Source: JAAXXJ01 sp964412455
GTDB lineage: Bacteria > Nitrospirota > UBA9217
Assembly: GCA_964412455.1 (NCBI GenBank)
Contig: CAYPOT010000002.1
Span: 1-64,000, forward strand
Reading direction: 5' to 3'
Length of the DNA stretch: 64,000 bases
Made by a program: the position numbers and the translations under genes. The notes below the pieces were generated by a model. That model was not told where the DNA came from, searched no databases, and saw only the letters and a program-made list of their open reading frames with translations. Below are positions 32,894 through 40,208 of the stretch, in pieces (the stretch's first letter is position 1; every line of letters begins with the position of its first letter).

Positions 32894-33796
32894 TCATGGA
32901 TCGGTGGTGACGCGGTTCTTGCCGGCGGTCTTGCTCGTGTACAGGAACCGGTCCGCCCGTTCCAGCACCGTCGCTTCGGTATCGTCGCTGCGGGCGAGGG
33001 TAACGCCGACGGAGATCGTGACCTGCTGAACGGGTCCTGAGAAGCGGCTGGACTGTTCCACGAGGGTGCGGAACCGCCTGGCGGCGGCGATCAGCTGTTC
33101 CTTTTCGACGTTCGCGATCACCGCGATGAACTCGTCGCCGCCCCACCTCGCGACCACGTCGAAGGAACGAGCGCTGTTCATCAGCGTTTTCGCCACCATC
33201 TTCAGGACCTCGTCGCCGGCGGCGTGACCGCACTCGTCGTTGATGCTCTTGAAGCGGTCGATGTCGATGAAGACCACGCCGAAAGGCCAGCCGTAGCGCT
33301 GGAACTCTTCATGCCGCGCATGGAGGGCGATCTCGGCATATCTCCGGTTGGCGGTGCCGGTAAGAGGATCAAGATAGGCAAGCTTTTCGAACGCCTCCAT
33401 CCGGGCGATGGCGGAAAGCTTCTGGGAGTTGTCGGCGAACACTTCGACCCCTCCCGTGATCTCGCCGCGTTCGTTCCTGAGAGGGGTGATGCGGATATTG
33501 ACGGAAACGCGGTGGCCGTCCTTGTGCCGGAGATACACGTCTGAGGTCCGCTCGACGCCGTCCTGCATCGTCGCGGCAAGCGGGCACAGGTCCTTGCACA
33601 GGAGGACGCCCTGGCCGTCGACATGCATAAGGACATTATCGGAACAGCGGCGGCCGACGACCTCGGCGGCAGGGTGCCCCGTGATCCGCTCTGCCCCCTT
33701 GTTCCAGTAAGTGATCTTACGGTCACGGTCGACGAAATAGACGCCGTCATAAAGGTTGTCCAGGATCGTGTGATAGAACTTGTCGTTGTCCGTCAT
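32894..33796 (-). CDS. PAS-GGDEF diguanylate cyclase, cytoplasmic
   Basis: The 300-residue soluble protein has a PAS domain (about 8-125) carrying three Cys residues (Cys51, Cys67, Cys71 in CSDNVLMHVDGQGVLLCKDLC). This may be a redox or metal-sensing site. The GGDEF domain (about 135-297) has an intact RWGGDEF and an RSFD inhibitory site five residues before it. It should make cyclic di-GMP in response to a signal read by the PAS domain. It is one of three cyclases in this window. Confidence 0.9.
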   Translation of the reverse strand: MTDNDKFYHTILDNLYDGVYFVDRDRKITYWNKGAERITGHPAAEVVGRRCSDNVLMHVDGQGVLLCKDLCPLAATMQDGVERTSDVYLRHKDGHRVSVNIRITPLRNERGEITGGVEVFADNSQKLSAIARMEAFEKLAYLDPLTGTANRRYAEIALHARHEEFQRYGWPFGVVFIDIDRFKSINDECGHAAGDEVLKMVAKTLMNSARSFDVVARWGGDEFIAVIANVEKEQLIAAARRFRTLVEQSSRFSGPVQQVTISVGVTLARSDDTEATVLERADRFLYTSKTAGKNRVTTDP

Positions 33797-33839
33797 GCTT
33801 TTGCCCGCTAAATGGAAAGCAATATTAAAGCGGAATAAT

Positions 33840-34022
33840 ATCTTGACAGGATAACAGGATCGACAGACAAAGGCGATTCAAGAATTCAACGCAGAGTTTC
33901 GCTGAAATCATTATGAGAAAACCATGTAAGTTCTTTGGTCTTTACAGCGCCAATCATAGTTTCTTCTTAGCTTTGTCAGCGTTGAACGACTTTTTCGATC
34001 TTATCCGATTTTATCCTGCCTG
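33840..34022. repeat. Two-armed AGGATAACAGGATC repeat
   Basis: The left arm TTGACAGGATAACAGGATCG and the right arm CGATCTTATCCGATTTTATC are inverted degenerate copies. The 160-base interior also has AACGCAGAGTTTCGCTG and its loose counterpart. It covers most of the gap between the PAS-GGDEF gene and the coiled-coil gene. Confidence 0.5.
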
Positions 34023-34049
34023 TGGCCTGGGGCCATGATCCTGTCAAAA

Positions 34050-34331
34050 TTACTCTATTGCTCCAACTTGTCCAGGTTCGCTCCCCTGCAGGTCCTCTTC
34101 TTTTTCCTTTTCCCTGGTCTCCACCGCTTCCAGGACACGGAGAAGCCGCTTCAGCCGGTCCCGCACCTGGTCCTTCCGGGCGCGAAGGCTCTCCGCCTCC
34201 CGGGCGCCCTCGCTCGCCCTGCCCAGGCCTTCTTCGAGCTCACGGACCCTGTCGCGGAGCTGGCCGTTCTCCACGACCAGCGCACGCACCCTCTTTTCCA
34301 CTTCGGCGAACCGCGCAACCAGATCGTTCAC
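34050..34331 (-). CDS. Small coiled-coil protein, possibly ZapB-like
   Basis: About 93 residues from GTG 34331, which has GGAGG four bases upstream; an ATG farther back would overlap the transglycosylase gene. Residues 1-75 are a continuous heptad-type coil (VNDLVARFAEVEKRVRALV, then ENGQLRDRVRELEEGL). This resembles the short coiled-coil proteins encoded next to zapA in other Gram-negatives, but no zapA follows within the window, so the cell-division link is a guess. It starts 22 bases after the transglycosylase stop. Confidence 0.6.
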   Translation of the reverse strand: MNDLVARFAEVEKRVRALVVENGQLRDRVRELEEGLGRASEGAREAESLRARKDQVRDRLKRLLRVLEAVETREKEKEEDLQGSEPGQVGAIE

Positions 34332-34353
34332 GTTCCCTCCGCCGGTCGTCCGG

Positions 34354-36816
34354 TCATGGACAGCTCCCCGTAGACCCGCACAGTCGAACATCACCGGTCC
34401 CCGCCCCTCCGGCGCTCTGGTTGGCCGGGCCGGACAGGTGAAGCGGCGCGGCAAGGTCCGTCCCGCCGTAGATCCGCCTGTACTCCGCGTAGTTCCTGAG
34501 CACCTTCTTCACATACCCCCGGGTCTCCCGGTAGGGGATGGCCTCCACGAACACATCGGGGTCCACTGCTCCCCCGCGCACGCCGGTCCATGCCGCCACG
34601 GCCTCCGGCCCGGCGTTATATGCGGCGCTCACGAGATACAGGTCGTTCTTGAACCGCTTCAACAGGTAGCTCAAGTACCAGGTTCCGATGCTGATGTTCA
34701 TGTCCACATCATAGAGCTTCGCCCGCTCGAAATCGCGCATCCCGGTCATCTTCGCGATCCACGCTCCCGTGGCAGGCATGACCTGCATCACACCCCGGGC
34801 CCCCGCCGGCGAAAGGGCCGCGGAGCTGAACTGGCTCTCTTGGCGGATGATGGCGGCAACGAAGTACGGGTCAAGCCCGTAGCGTCTCGCCGCGGAAACG
34901 ATGGTCTGCCAGTATCCCTGCGGATAAGCAAGGAGCCACAGGTCCTCGGGCATCCGGGAGGAAGGCCGCTCCAGGTGGCGGTCGAAGCTCCGGAGCACAG
35001 TGATAAGCGAGCTGTGGTAATCGCCCAGTTCGAAGAAGGCCTTGGAGAGACCGATGATCGCCCCGTACCTTCCGGGCAGCAGTTTCTGGAGCGACCAGAG
35101 CTCGGCGGCCGCCTCTTTCTTCATGCCGAGGTACATAAGCTCCAGGGTTTTTCCATATGCGGGATACGTGGACAGCGCGACAACGGCCTCATCGGTCCAG
35201 ACCGGCGGGCCGTCAAGATCGGACAGGTCCGCTCCTTCCTCCAGCGTCAGATCATTGTCCTCGGGGACCGGCTCGTTCATGATCGGTTCATCGGCGACGG
35301 AAAGGACCGGAAGATCATTTCCGGCAAGTCTCTCCGCGGCGAGGTACCCGTAATAGGTATAGGGCCCCCGGATCACGGCTCGTCGGTAATACCGCCGTGC
35401 CTTGTCCCGGTCACCCGACTTCTCCGCGCCCCTGCCCTGCCAGTACAGCGCCTGGTTAACGAGGAACGACCGCGGATATCCGCTGACCAGTTCCTGAAAG
35501 ATCTGTCCAGCCTTCCGGTAGTCGCCGGCATTGTAAGAGGCCCATCCCTGCCACCAGATCGCACTGTCCGCCAGGGAGCTCTCCGGATACTCCTCCACCA
35601 GCCGACGGTAGTATTTGAGCGCCTTCTTCATGTCGTTGGCATCACGGTACACATTGCCGGTGTGGTAAAGCGCGTCGTCAGACCAGTCGCTTTCAGGATA
35701 CAGGCGGACCAGTTTCAGATAGGTCTCGACTGCCTCTTCGCGCAAACCGAGCCTGCTGTACGATTTGCCCAGCCAGTTCAGCGCCTCGGCGCACCGGCAG
35801 TCGGGAAGCCTGGCCTTGAACAGGCGTTCCAGCGTCGACGCCGCCTCGGGGCGCCTGCCGAGATTATACAAGGCGATCCCGCTGTGAAGCAGGATGTCCG
35901 CCCGCTGGGGATGAGAAGGGTCCGCCTCCAGGGCGCTATGGAAAGATTCCGAGGCCTTGTCGTACTGCATGGCCCTGAACAGGTTCTTTCCCCGTTCGTA
36001 ATGCTCCTCAGCGGTGAGCTTCGGGACCTGTGCGCCCCGGATCGCAAGCGCCGCCAGGGCCTTCTCCACCTCGGCATCGCTCCCATTCCCGGGATGCCTG
36101 ACACGCACATCAAGGAACGCCCTCACCGAGCCGGACAGATCACCCGCCTCGGCGCGCGCCCTGCCGAGACCCAGTCCGGCTTCAGGCGCCTGTTCGGAAC
36201 GGGGGAAATCAGAGAGCGTCCGTTCATAGGCCATTGCCGCGTCCCGGAACAAGCCGGCGTCATAAAGCGCCTGCGCCGTCCTGAGGGAAGCCCTCGCTAC
36301 CAGCGAGCTGGACTGATAGTTGTTGATCAGCCTCCGGTACAGGCCGACCGCGTCGGTATATCTTTTTCCTGAATAGTAATGCTCGGCAAGAGAGAACAAT
36401 GCATAATCGGCCAGATCAGGATACTCGGTCGGGATACGAAGCATGGCTTTCTCTGCGTCGGCGGTCATGTCCCGGGCGATGAACGTCCTGCCCAGCAGGA
36501 ACAGGGAACGCTTGTGCCAGGGGGTGGCGGGATAGCGTTCCATAACGCTTTGCGCAGAGAGCGCCGATGCCTCCATCTCCCCGATCGTGTAGGCCTCAAG
36601 AGCGACACGAAAACCCTCTTCAGGCGATGCAATGAAGGGGAGCGGCTTCTTCGACTGAGGAGGAACGGTGACCGTGGGAGCAGACACCGGAAATAGCGGT
36701 GCAGCGGCGGGCGGCTGAGGTGTTGCGCAGCCGGCAAGATTGAACAGGAACGCAGCAATGATCACCGGTACCGTTGCATGCGCCTTGAAATCACTCGTTC
36801 CGCGAAATTCTAACAT
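34354..36816 (-). CDS. Slt-type lytic transglycosylase lipoprotein with TPR repeats
   Basis: The 820-residue protein has a lipoprotein signal with lipobox LAGC near residue 30, then many TPR-like helical repeats (about 65-500). A C-terminal SLT domain (about 640-770) follows. The catalytic Glu660 lies in IIRQESQFSSAALSPAGARG, followed by VMQVMPATG and YNAGPEAVAAW. It cleaves peptidoglycan glycan strands to 1,6-anhydro ends. A strong -10 box ends so close to the ATG that the transcript may be leaderless. Confidence 0.93.
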   Translation of the reverse strand: MLEFRGTSDFKAHATVPVIIAAFLFNLAGCATPQPPAAAPLFPVSAPTVTVPPQSKKPLPFIASPEEGFRVALEAYTIGEMEASALSAQSVMERYPATPWHKRSLFLLGRTFIARDMTADAEKAMLRIPTEYPDLADYALFSLAEHYYSGKRYTDAVGLYRRLINNYQSSSLVARASLRTAQALYDAGLFRDAAMAYERTLSDFPRSEQAPEAGLGLGRARAEAGDLSGSVRAFLDVRVRHPGNGSDAEVEKALAALAIRGAQVPKLTAEEHYERGKNLFRAMQYDKASESFHSALEADPSHPQRADILLHSGIALYNLGRRPEAASTLERLFKARLPDCRCAEALNWLGKSYSRLGLREEAVETYLKLVRLYPESDWSDDALYHTGNVYRDANDMKKALKYYRRLVEEYPESSLADSAIWWQGWASYNAGDYRKAGQIFQELVSGYPRSFLVNQALYWQGRGAEKSGDRDKARRYYRRAVIRGPYTYYGYLAAERLAGNDLPVLSVADEPIMNEPVPEDNDLTLEEGADLSDLDGPPVWTDEAVVALSTYPAYGKTLELMYLGMKKEAAAELWSLQKLLPGRYGAIIGLSKAFFELGDYHSSLITVLRSFDRHLERPSSRMPEDLWLLAYPQGYWQTIVSAARRYGLDPYFVAAIIRQESQFSSAALSPAGARGVMQVMPATGAWIAKMTGMRDFERAKLYDVDMNISIGTWYLSYLLKRFKNDLYLVSAAYNAGPEAVAAWTGVRGGAVDPDVFVEAIPYRETRGYVKKVLRNYAEYRRIYGGTDLAAPLHLSGPANQSAGGAGTGDVRLCGSTGSCP

Positions 36817-36822
36817 GATTCT

Positions 36823-36851
36823 ATATTATAGTCGAGTGGACTGCATGTCAA
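36823..36851 (-). promoter_or_regulatory. Strong promoter directly at the transglycosylase start
   Basis: On the minus strand TTGACA (36846-36851) is followed after 17 bases by TAATAT (36823-36828), or after 15 by TATAAT. The ATG at 36816 is about seven bases beyond, where transcription should begin. Confidence 0.6.
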
Positions 36852-36957
36852 TAGAAGTTCTTGAGGAATACCCTGACAAGGTATTGATAAAGGCGGGGTT
36901 TCTGCGGGAGCGAAGGAACTCTTGGTGCTCTTGCATTTAAGCAAAAGCCCCTTTGTT

Positions 36958-37000
36958 GTTGCCGTCCTTCGCGTACTTCGCGTCCTCGCGGTAAACGTTC
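36958..37000. repeat. Single-armed CTTCGCGTA/CGCGGTAAA repeat
   Basis: CCTTCGCGTACTTCGCGTCC and TCGCGGTAAAC form 9-base units ending like the right ends of the CGCAGAG family. A loose left arm GCGGGAGCGAAGGAACTC lies at 36904-36921. Confidence 0.4.
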
Positions 37001-37033
37001 TTGCCGTTGCACTCAGAATTCTATTATTTGTCG

Positions 37034-37729
37034 CTAACGGGACTTCAGAAATTCTGGCAGTTTCCGGCGGGCCGTTGCCATACGGAGCAGGAACCGCTCC
37101 TCGGGCGACTCTGGAGCGCAGGCAGGATCGGATGTCGGCGGAGTATCAGGGCTGTACACCAGCAGGTGAAAGGCGACGGAAGTGACGGGTTTATCGGGAA
37201 AGTTCAACGTCTCCATCTCCGTGACGAACTCGATCCAGGCGTCCGCCATGCGAACATGCGTCTTCGTATCCTGCCCGCGGAGATAGTCGGCGAGGGTCCG
37301 GGCAGGCGCGGCAACAAGCCCCGTGCACAGGTTGCGGTCCGGAAGAACGATATACGACCGTCCGTTCTCGAACACCCTGCCGAGCGGGAAAAGCCTGCAG
37401 GCCAGGGGCCGGCCATCGTAGATGCGGCATCCGCGGTTCGTCCAGAAATGGCACGCCGGGTCCCTCGGCAGCATGACCAGCGGGAAACCATTCGTCCTGT
37501 CCGTCTCGACGATGTCGATCAGGTCCTCGTAGGACATGCTGCTCGCCTTGCACATGCGGTCGATCTCGTACGGATTCAGGATGATGTGCGGGCCATTCGT
37601 GCAGCAATTGGAGCTGCAGCCAGCGGTGCCGCAGGTGAGCTGAACGGCGTCGGAGCCGGACAGCGGAACAGCATCGCTTCCGGCGATGCGGATGGTTTTC
37701 CGGTTATTATTGATCACAGGGTTATCCAT
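37034..37729 (-). CDS. YkgJ-family cysteine-cluster protein
   Basis: About 231 residues from ATG 37729. Clustered cysteines (LTCGTAGCSSNCCTNGPHI, then DPACHFWTNRGCRIYDGRP and ACRLFPLG) match the YkgJ family, which is predicted to bind zinc or an iron-sulfur cluster. The DxRPxxCRxFP pattern is its hallmark. The function is unknown. It marks the outer edge of the restriction island; a long stretch to its 3' side separates it from the transglycosylase promoter. Confidence 0.82.
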   Translation of the reverse strand: MDNPVINNNRKTIRIAGSDAVPLSGSDAVQLTCGTAGCSSNCCTNGPHIILNPYEIDRMCKASSMSYEDLIDIVETDRTNGFPLVMLPRDPACHFWTNRGCRIYDGRPLACRLFPLGRVFENGRSYIVLPDRNLCTGLVAAPARTLADYLRGQDTKTHVRMADAWIEFVTEMETLNFPDKPVTSVAFHLLVYSPDTPPTSDPACAPESPEERFLLRMATARRKLPEFLKSR

Positions 37730-37745
37730 TATTAATGAGGTTTTT

Positions 37746-38033
37746 CTATTTACGTTGCGACTTTGATGCTTCCGCTGCAATATGTCCCGCCAATGCTGCT
37801 ACAAAAGACTTAAGCCCAGTCAAATTGCTTATCTCGGAATATTCGCCGGATTTAGAAGCAGTTCTTGGTGACAGAATAACGCTTGCTGCGGCATACAACC
37901 CTTCCGAAATCAGTTTTTCGCATAGGATCTTGTAACGGTATGCATATGAGGCGCTACGAAATTCCGTCAAGAGAGGATAATTCGAAGAAACATCCTTTAC
38001 TGGTGTGTGCGAGGCCTGGCCGTCTTCGCCGAC
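37746..38033 (-). pseudogene. C-terminal fragment of a PaeR7I/XhoI-like restriction enzyme
   Basis: The conceptual translation, starting right after the DUF5615 stop, reads VGEDGQASHTPVKDVS and on through EFRSASYAYRYKILCEKL and ASVILSPRTASKSGEYSE. It matches the last third of the complete enzyme at 39474-40208 (EFRGASYADRYNILCKKL, AAVILSPRSAAKSGVYSE) at roughly two thirds of positions by eye. The catalytic half is missing and there is no genuine start codon (only a TTG). The divergence suggests a remnant of a different, related system rather than a fresh duplication. It is in frame with the toxin gene upstream, separated by one stop codon. Confidence 0.85.
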
Positions 38034-38384
38034 TTAGCGGATCTTAACACTATTTCTGTACAAAGTGGTTAACCTGCCGTTGTATTCCGCAGATGGATGT
38101 TTTGAGAGAAATTTTGTGACCAACTGTATTTCTTCTTCCGAGGTGAGGTTCCCATGCCTGATATAAATAATACCGTTGGTCTTGTCCGCTGGAAATCTGA
38201 GATGGTTTGTGAAATGATAATCTCTGGTGATAAGAATAGCCTTGAATTCACATGCCAGTTTGAATACTTCTTCGTCGGCGTTCCCGGCGGTTGCCGCTTC
38301 CGCAATAGCGATTACTTCGTGTCCTTCATGACGTAAAACCTCGCCAAGTCCATAACTTATGCTTTCGTCAAGAACGATCTTCAT
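38034..38384 (-). CDS. DUF5615 PIN-like toxin
   Basis: The 116-residue protein starts MKIVLDESISYGLGEVLRHE. The conserved acidic residue in LDE, then EEVFKLACEFKAILITRDYHF, match the DUF5615 PIN-like family, predicted RNases. It overlaps the DUF433 gene by four bases (ATGA), the usual toxin-antitoxin arrangement. Activity has not been shown for this copy. The stop is followed at once by restriction-enzyme remnant sequence. Confidence 0.85.
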   Translation of the reverse strand: MKIVLDESISYGLGEVLRHEGHEVIAIAEAATAGNADEEVFKLACEFKAILITRDYHFTNHLRFPADKTNGIIYIRHGNLTSEEEIQLVTKFLSKHPSAEYNGRLTTLYRNSVKIR

Positions 38385-38596
38385 GCCACCGCAAGCTTTT
38401 CAGTCGCGAGAAATGAAGCATATTCGAGACAGGCCTTGATGTCCTCGACTGTCAGCCGCGGAAAGTTCCTGAGAATTGTTTCATAGGTATCGCCCGCGGC
38501 AAGGTGGCTGAGAACGATGTGAACGGGAATGCGTGTTCCTTTCACGCTCGGTTCGCCGCCGCATACGTTCGGGTCGGATATAATACGAGGGTTCAT
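38381..38596 (-). CDS. DUF433 antitoxin
   Basis: The 71-residue protein has the family pattern IISDPNVCGGEPSVKGTRIP and LSHLAAGDTYETILRNFPRL. DUF433 proteins are helix-turn-helix-like partners of PIN-type toxins such as the DUF5615 gene directly downstream. It probably neutralises the toxin and represses its own operon. Confidence 0.85.
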   Translation of the reverse strand: MNPRIISDPNVCGGEPSVKGTRIPVHIVLSHLAAGDTYETILRNFPRLTVEDIKACLEYASFLATEKLAVA

Positions 38597-38905
38597 TCCA
38601 GAACTCCTTTCTTTTCGTTCTAATTCTAATTATATACCGCCAGGATTGGGAGAACAATATAAATTTGAAGCAGCATTACCGCCATCGAAGCTCCCTGCTG
38701 TAAGCAGCCCTCTCGGGTATTGCATGATTACACGTAAGGAGCATCGATCAAAGAAGTCGCCATTGAATCGGTTTTCGAGTTGCGGTCCCTGACCTGCCAA
38801 CTAAAAACTCGCGACGTATTAACGTCCCTGATATTTTCGAGGATAAAGAAACACCCCCCGGCGACTCCTTCGAAAAGTTCGAATACCTCATTCGATTCAA
38901 CCTGT
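38597..38905. other. 309-base gap with possible methyltransferase-like coding debris
   Basis: No intact gene is visible. In the minus-strand frame just past the nuclease stop, residues reading VESNEVFELFEGVAGGCFFI resemble the FPGV-x-GG-x-xYF segment of Eco57I-type methyltransferases, then the frame degrades. This could be debris of another restriction-modification gene; the similarity is short and by memory only. Confidence 0.3.
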
Positions 38906-39451
38906 CTAATCCTCGTACGGTCCGAGTAATTGTTTACCGTTGAAATGAATAAGATGAGTGGGAGATTCGGCAATCCAGACTTCCGTTTTCCAGGCGATAT
39001 CGTCGAAGTATTTCATCATTGCCCGCCGATCGAGAAACGCGGTAACATAAACAATGCCTGATTTCGACCCGGCAAAAAGTTCCTTTAACTCCTGCCTGCG
39101 TTTAGGGCTTATAGGACCGCGATTAATTACCGCTTCAATCAGAAAGAGCCAGTTTTTCTCACGGTGATGCACCACGATATCCGGCATTTTCCCATGCTCT
39201 TCGATAGCGAGACCCAATTCCGTAAGAGCATCGGAATCGAGATAAGACCATTTTTTCTCAGTGCCACTTACATAGAGTACATGCCCGGCCGGTGAATACA
39301 GCGGACAAAAATCTGCAATGACCTTCTTTACTAATACATTCTGCCTACCCATCAATAGTTTGATGTCCTTGCCGTTCGACAGTGCAACTGGAATCCGCCG
39401 CATCTCACGCTCTTTCCCATAACGCTTTTCCAAAGTCTTCACAGTTTGCAT
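38906..39451 (-). CDS. BsuBI/PstI-type restriction endonuclease C-terminal domain, stand-alone
   Basis: About 181 residues from ATG 39451 (GGTGAG just upstream); an ATG at 39469 is an alternative. IPVALSNGKDIKLLMGRQN, KMPDIVVHHREKNWLFLIEA and GPISPKRRQELKELF match the catalytic half of the BsuBI/PstI family, with Asp and Glu of the PD-(D/E)XK type site in PDIVV and LIEAV. Complete enzymes are near 320 residues with an N-terminal domain, which is absent here. No PstI-type methyltransferase is adjacent, so it is either a remnant or a domain used with the neighbouring system. The upstream reading frame runs into the PaeR7I-like gene. Confidence 0.75.
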   Translation of the reverse strand: MQTVKTLEKRYGKEREMRRIPVALSNGKDIKLLMGRQNVLVKKVIADFCPLYSPAGHVLYVSGTEKKWSYLDSDALTELGLAIEEHGKMPDIVVHHREKNWLFLIEAVINRGPISPKRRQELKELFAGSKSGIVYVTAFLDRRAMMKYFDDIAWKTEVWIAESPTHLIHFNGKQLLGPYED

Positions 39452-39473
39452 AGACTCACCAATCTGCATCCTT

Positions 39474-40208
39474 TTATGGAGTTGCTTCAGCAGTAATATG
39501 TGCCGCGAGCCTCTTAACAAACGAATTTAGCCCGGTCACAGCACTCATCTCCGAATACACACCCGATTTGGCAGCAGAGCGAGGCGAGAGAATAACGGCG
39601 GCGGCTGTATAAAGTTCTTCCGACATAAGTTTCTTGCACAGAATGTTGTAGCGATCCGCATATGAAGCGCCTCGGAATTCAGGGAATAAAGGGAAGTTTG
39701 GCGACATATCCGTTACAGGCTTACGGGAAGCAGGGGCATCTTCGAGAAGAACTATATACCCTACAAAGGGTTTAATACTCTCGCCAAAAGCCCCTTCTCG
39801 AAATGCGGTTTTCAGGTCAACCGCCGTCCCAAGCGCTTCCTCGCAGCGGTTATTGGCGTTGTTACCGAACGACGGGCCAACTTGTGACTTGAACTCTATC
39901 GCCGCGACAAGTTTTCCCTTGTTCATCACAAGCAGGTCCCACAACTTTGTAGGACGGAAAAAACCGGGAAGCGTAAGTAATCTGCGTTGAAGCATGATAT
40001 CGGCGTCGACAAGCCCGTTGGCATGGACGATATCCACGACCAGATCAATAAACCCATTCATGTTGCTGCCTGCGGTTACTGCGCTCCGTTCGCCCTGATC
40101 GGTCCTGCCGCCGGCCAGCTGTTTCTTGGCGGCTTTTTTCCTGCCTGTCCAGAACTTCTTAACGGCGCCACGGGCCTTGGCTTCATAATCAGCGAGATCA
40201 AGCGGCAT
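39474..40208 (-). CDS. PaeR7I/XhoI-family type II restriction endonuclease
   Basis: The 244-residue protein has a PD-(D/E)XK site with Asp91 (KLWDLLV), Glu105 and Lys107 (AAIEFKSQVG). The strongly conserved GPSFGNNANNRCEEALG follows. This family recognises CTCGAG in its known members, so that specificity is likely but unproven. Its start overlaps the methyltransferase stop by 11 bases, a common arrangement that delays nuclease expression. The protein is full length for the family. Confidence 0.9.
   Translation of the reverse strand: MPLDLADYEAKARGAVKKFWTGRKKAAKKQLAGGRTDQGERSAVTAGSNMNGFIDLVVDIVHANGLVDADIMLQRRLLTLPGFFRPTKLWDLLVMNKGKLVAAIEFKSQVGPSFGNNANNRCEEALGTAVDLKTAFREGAFGESIKPFVGYIVLLEDAPASRKPVTDMSPNFPLFPEFRGASYADRYNILCKKLMSEELYTAAAVILSPRSAAKSGVYSEMSAVTGLNSFVKRLAAHITAEATP

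Noticed and set aside
34438..36372. 644-codon open frame antisense to the lytic transglycosylase
   Set aside because: Arg/Pro/Gly-rich shadow frame with no domain pattern; the sense gene has clear TPR and SLT motifs.
37746..37970. Independent 74-residue protein gene
   Set aside because: Its only start is a TTG inside a region homologous to the middle of PaeR7I-like enzymes; it is the tail of a broken gene.
38728..38973. Complete 81-residue gene overlapping the BsuBI/PstI-like stop
   Set aside because: No ribosome site and a start inside the neighbouring gene; kept only as possible debris.
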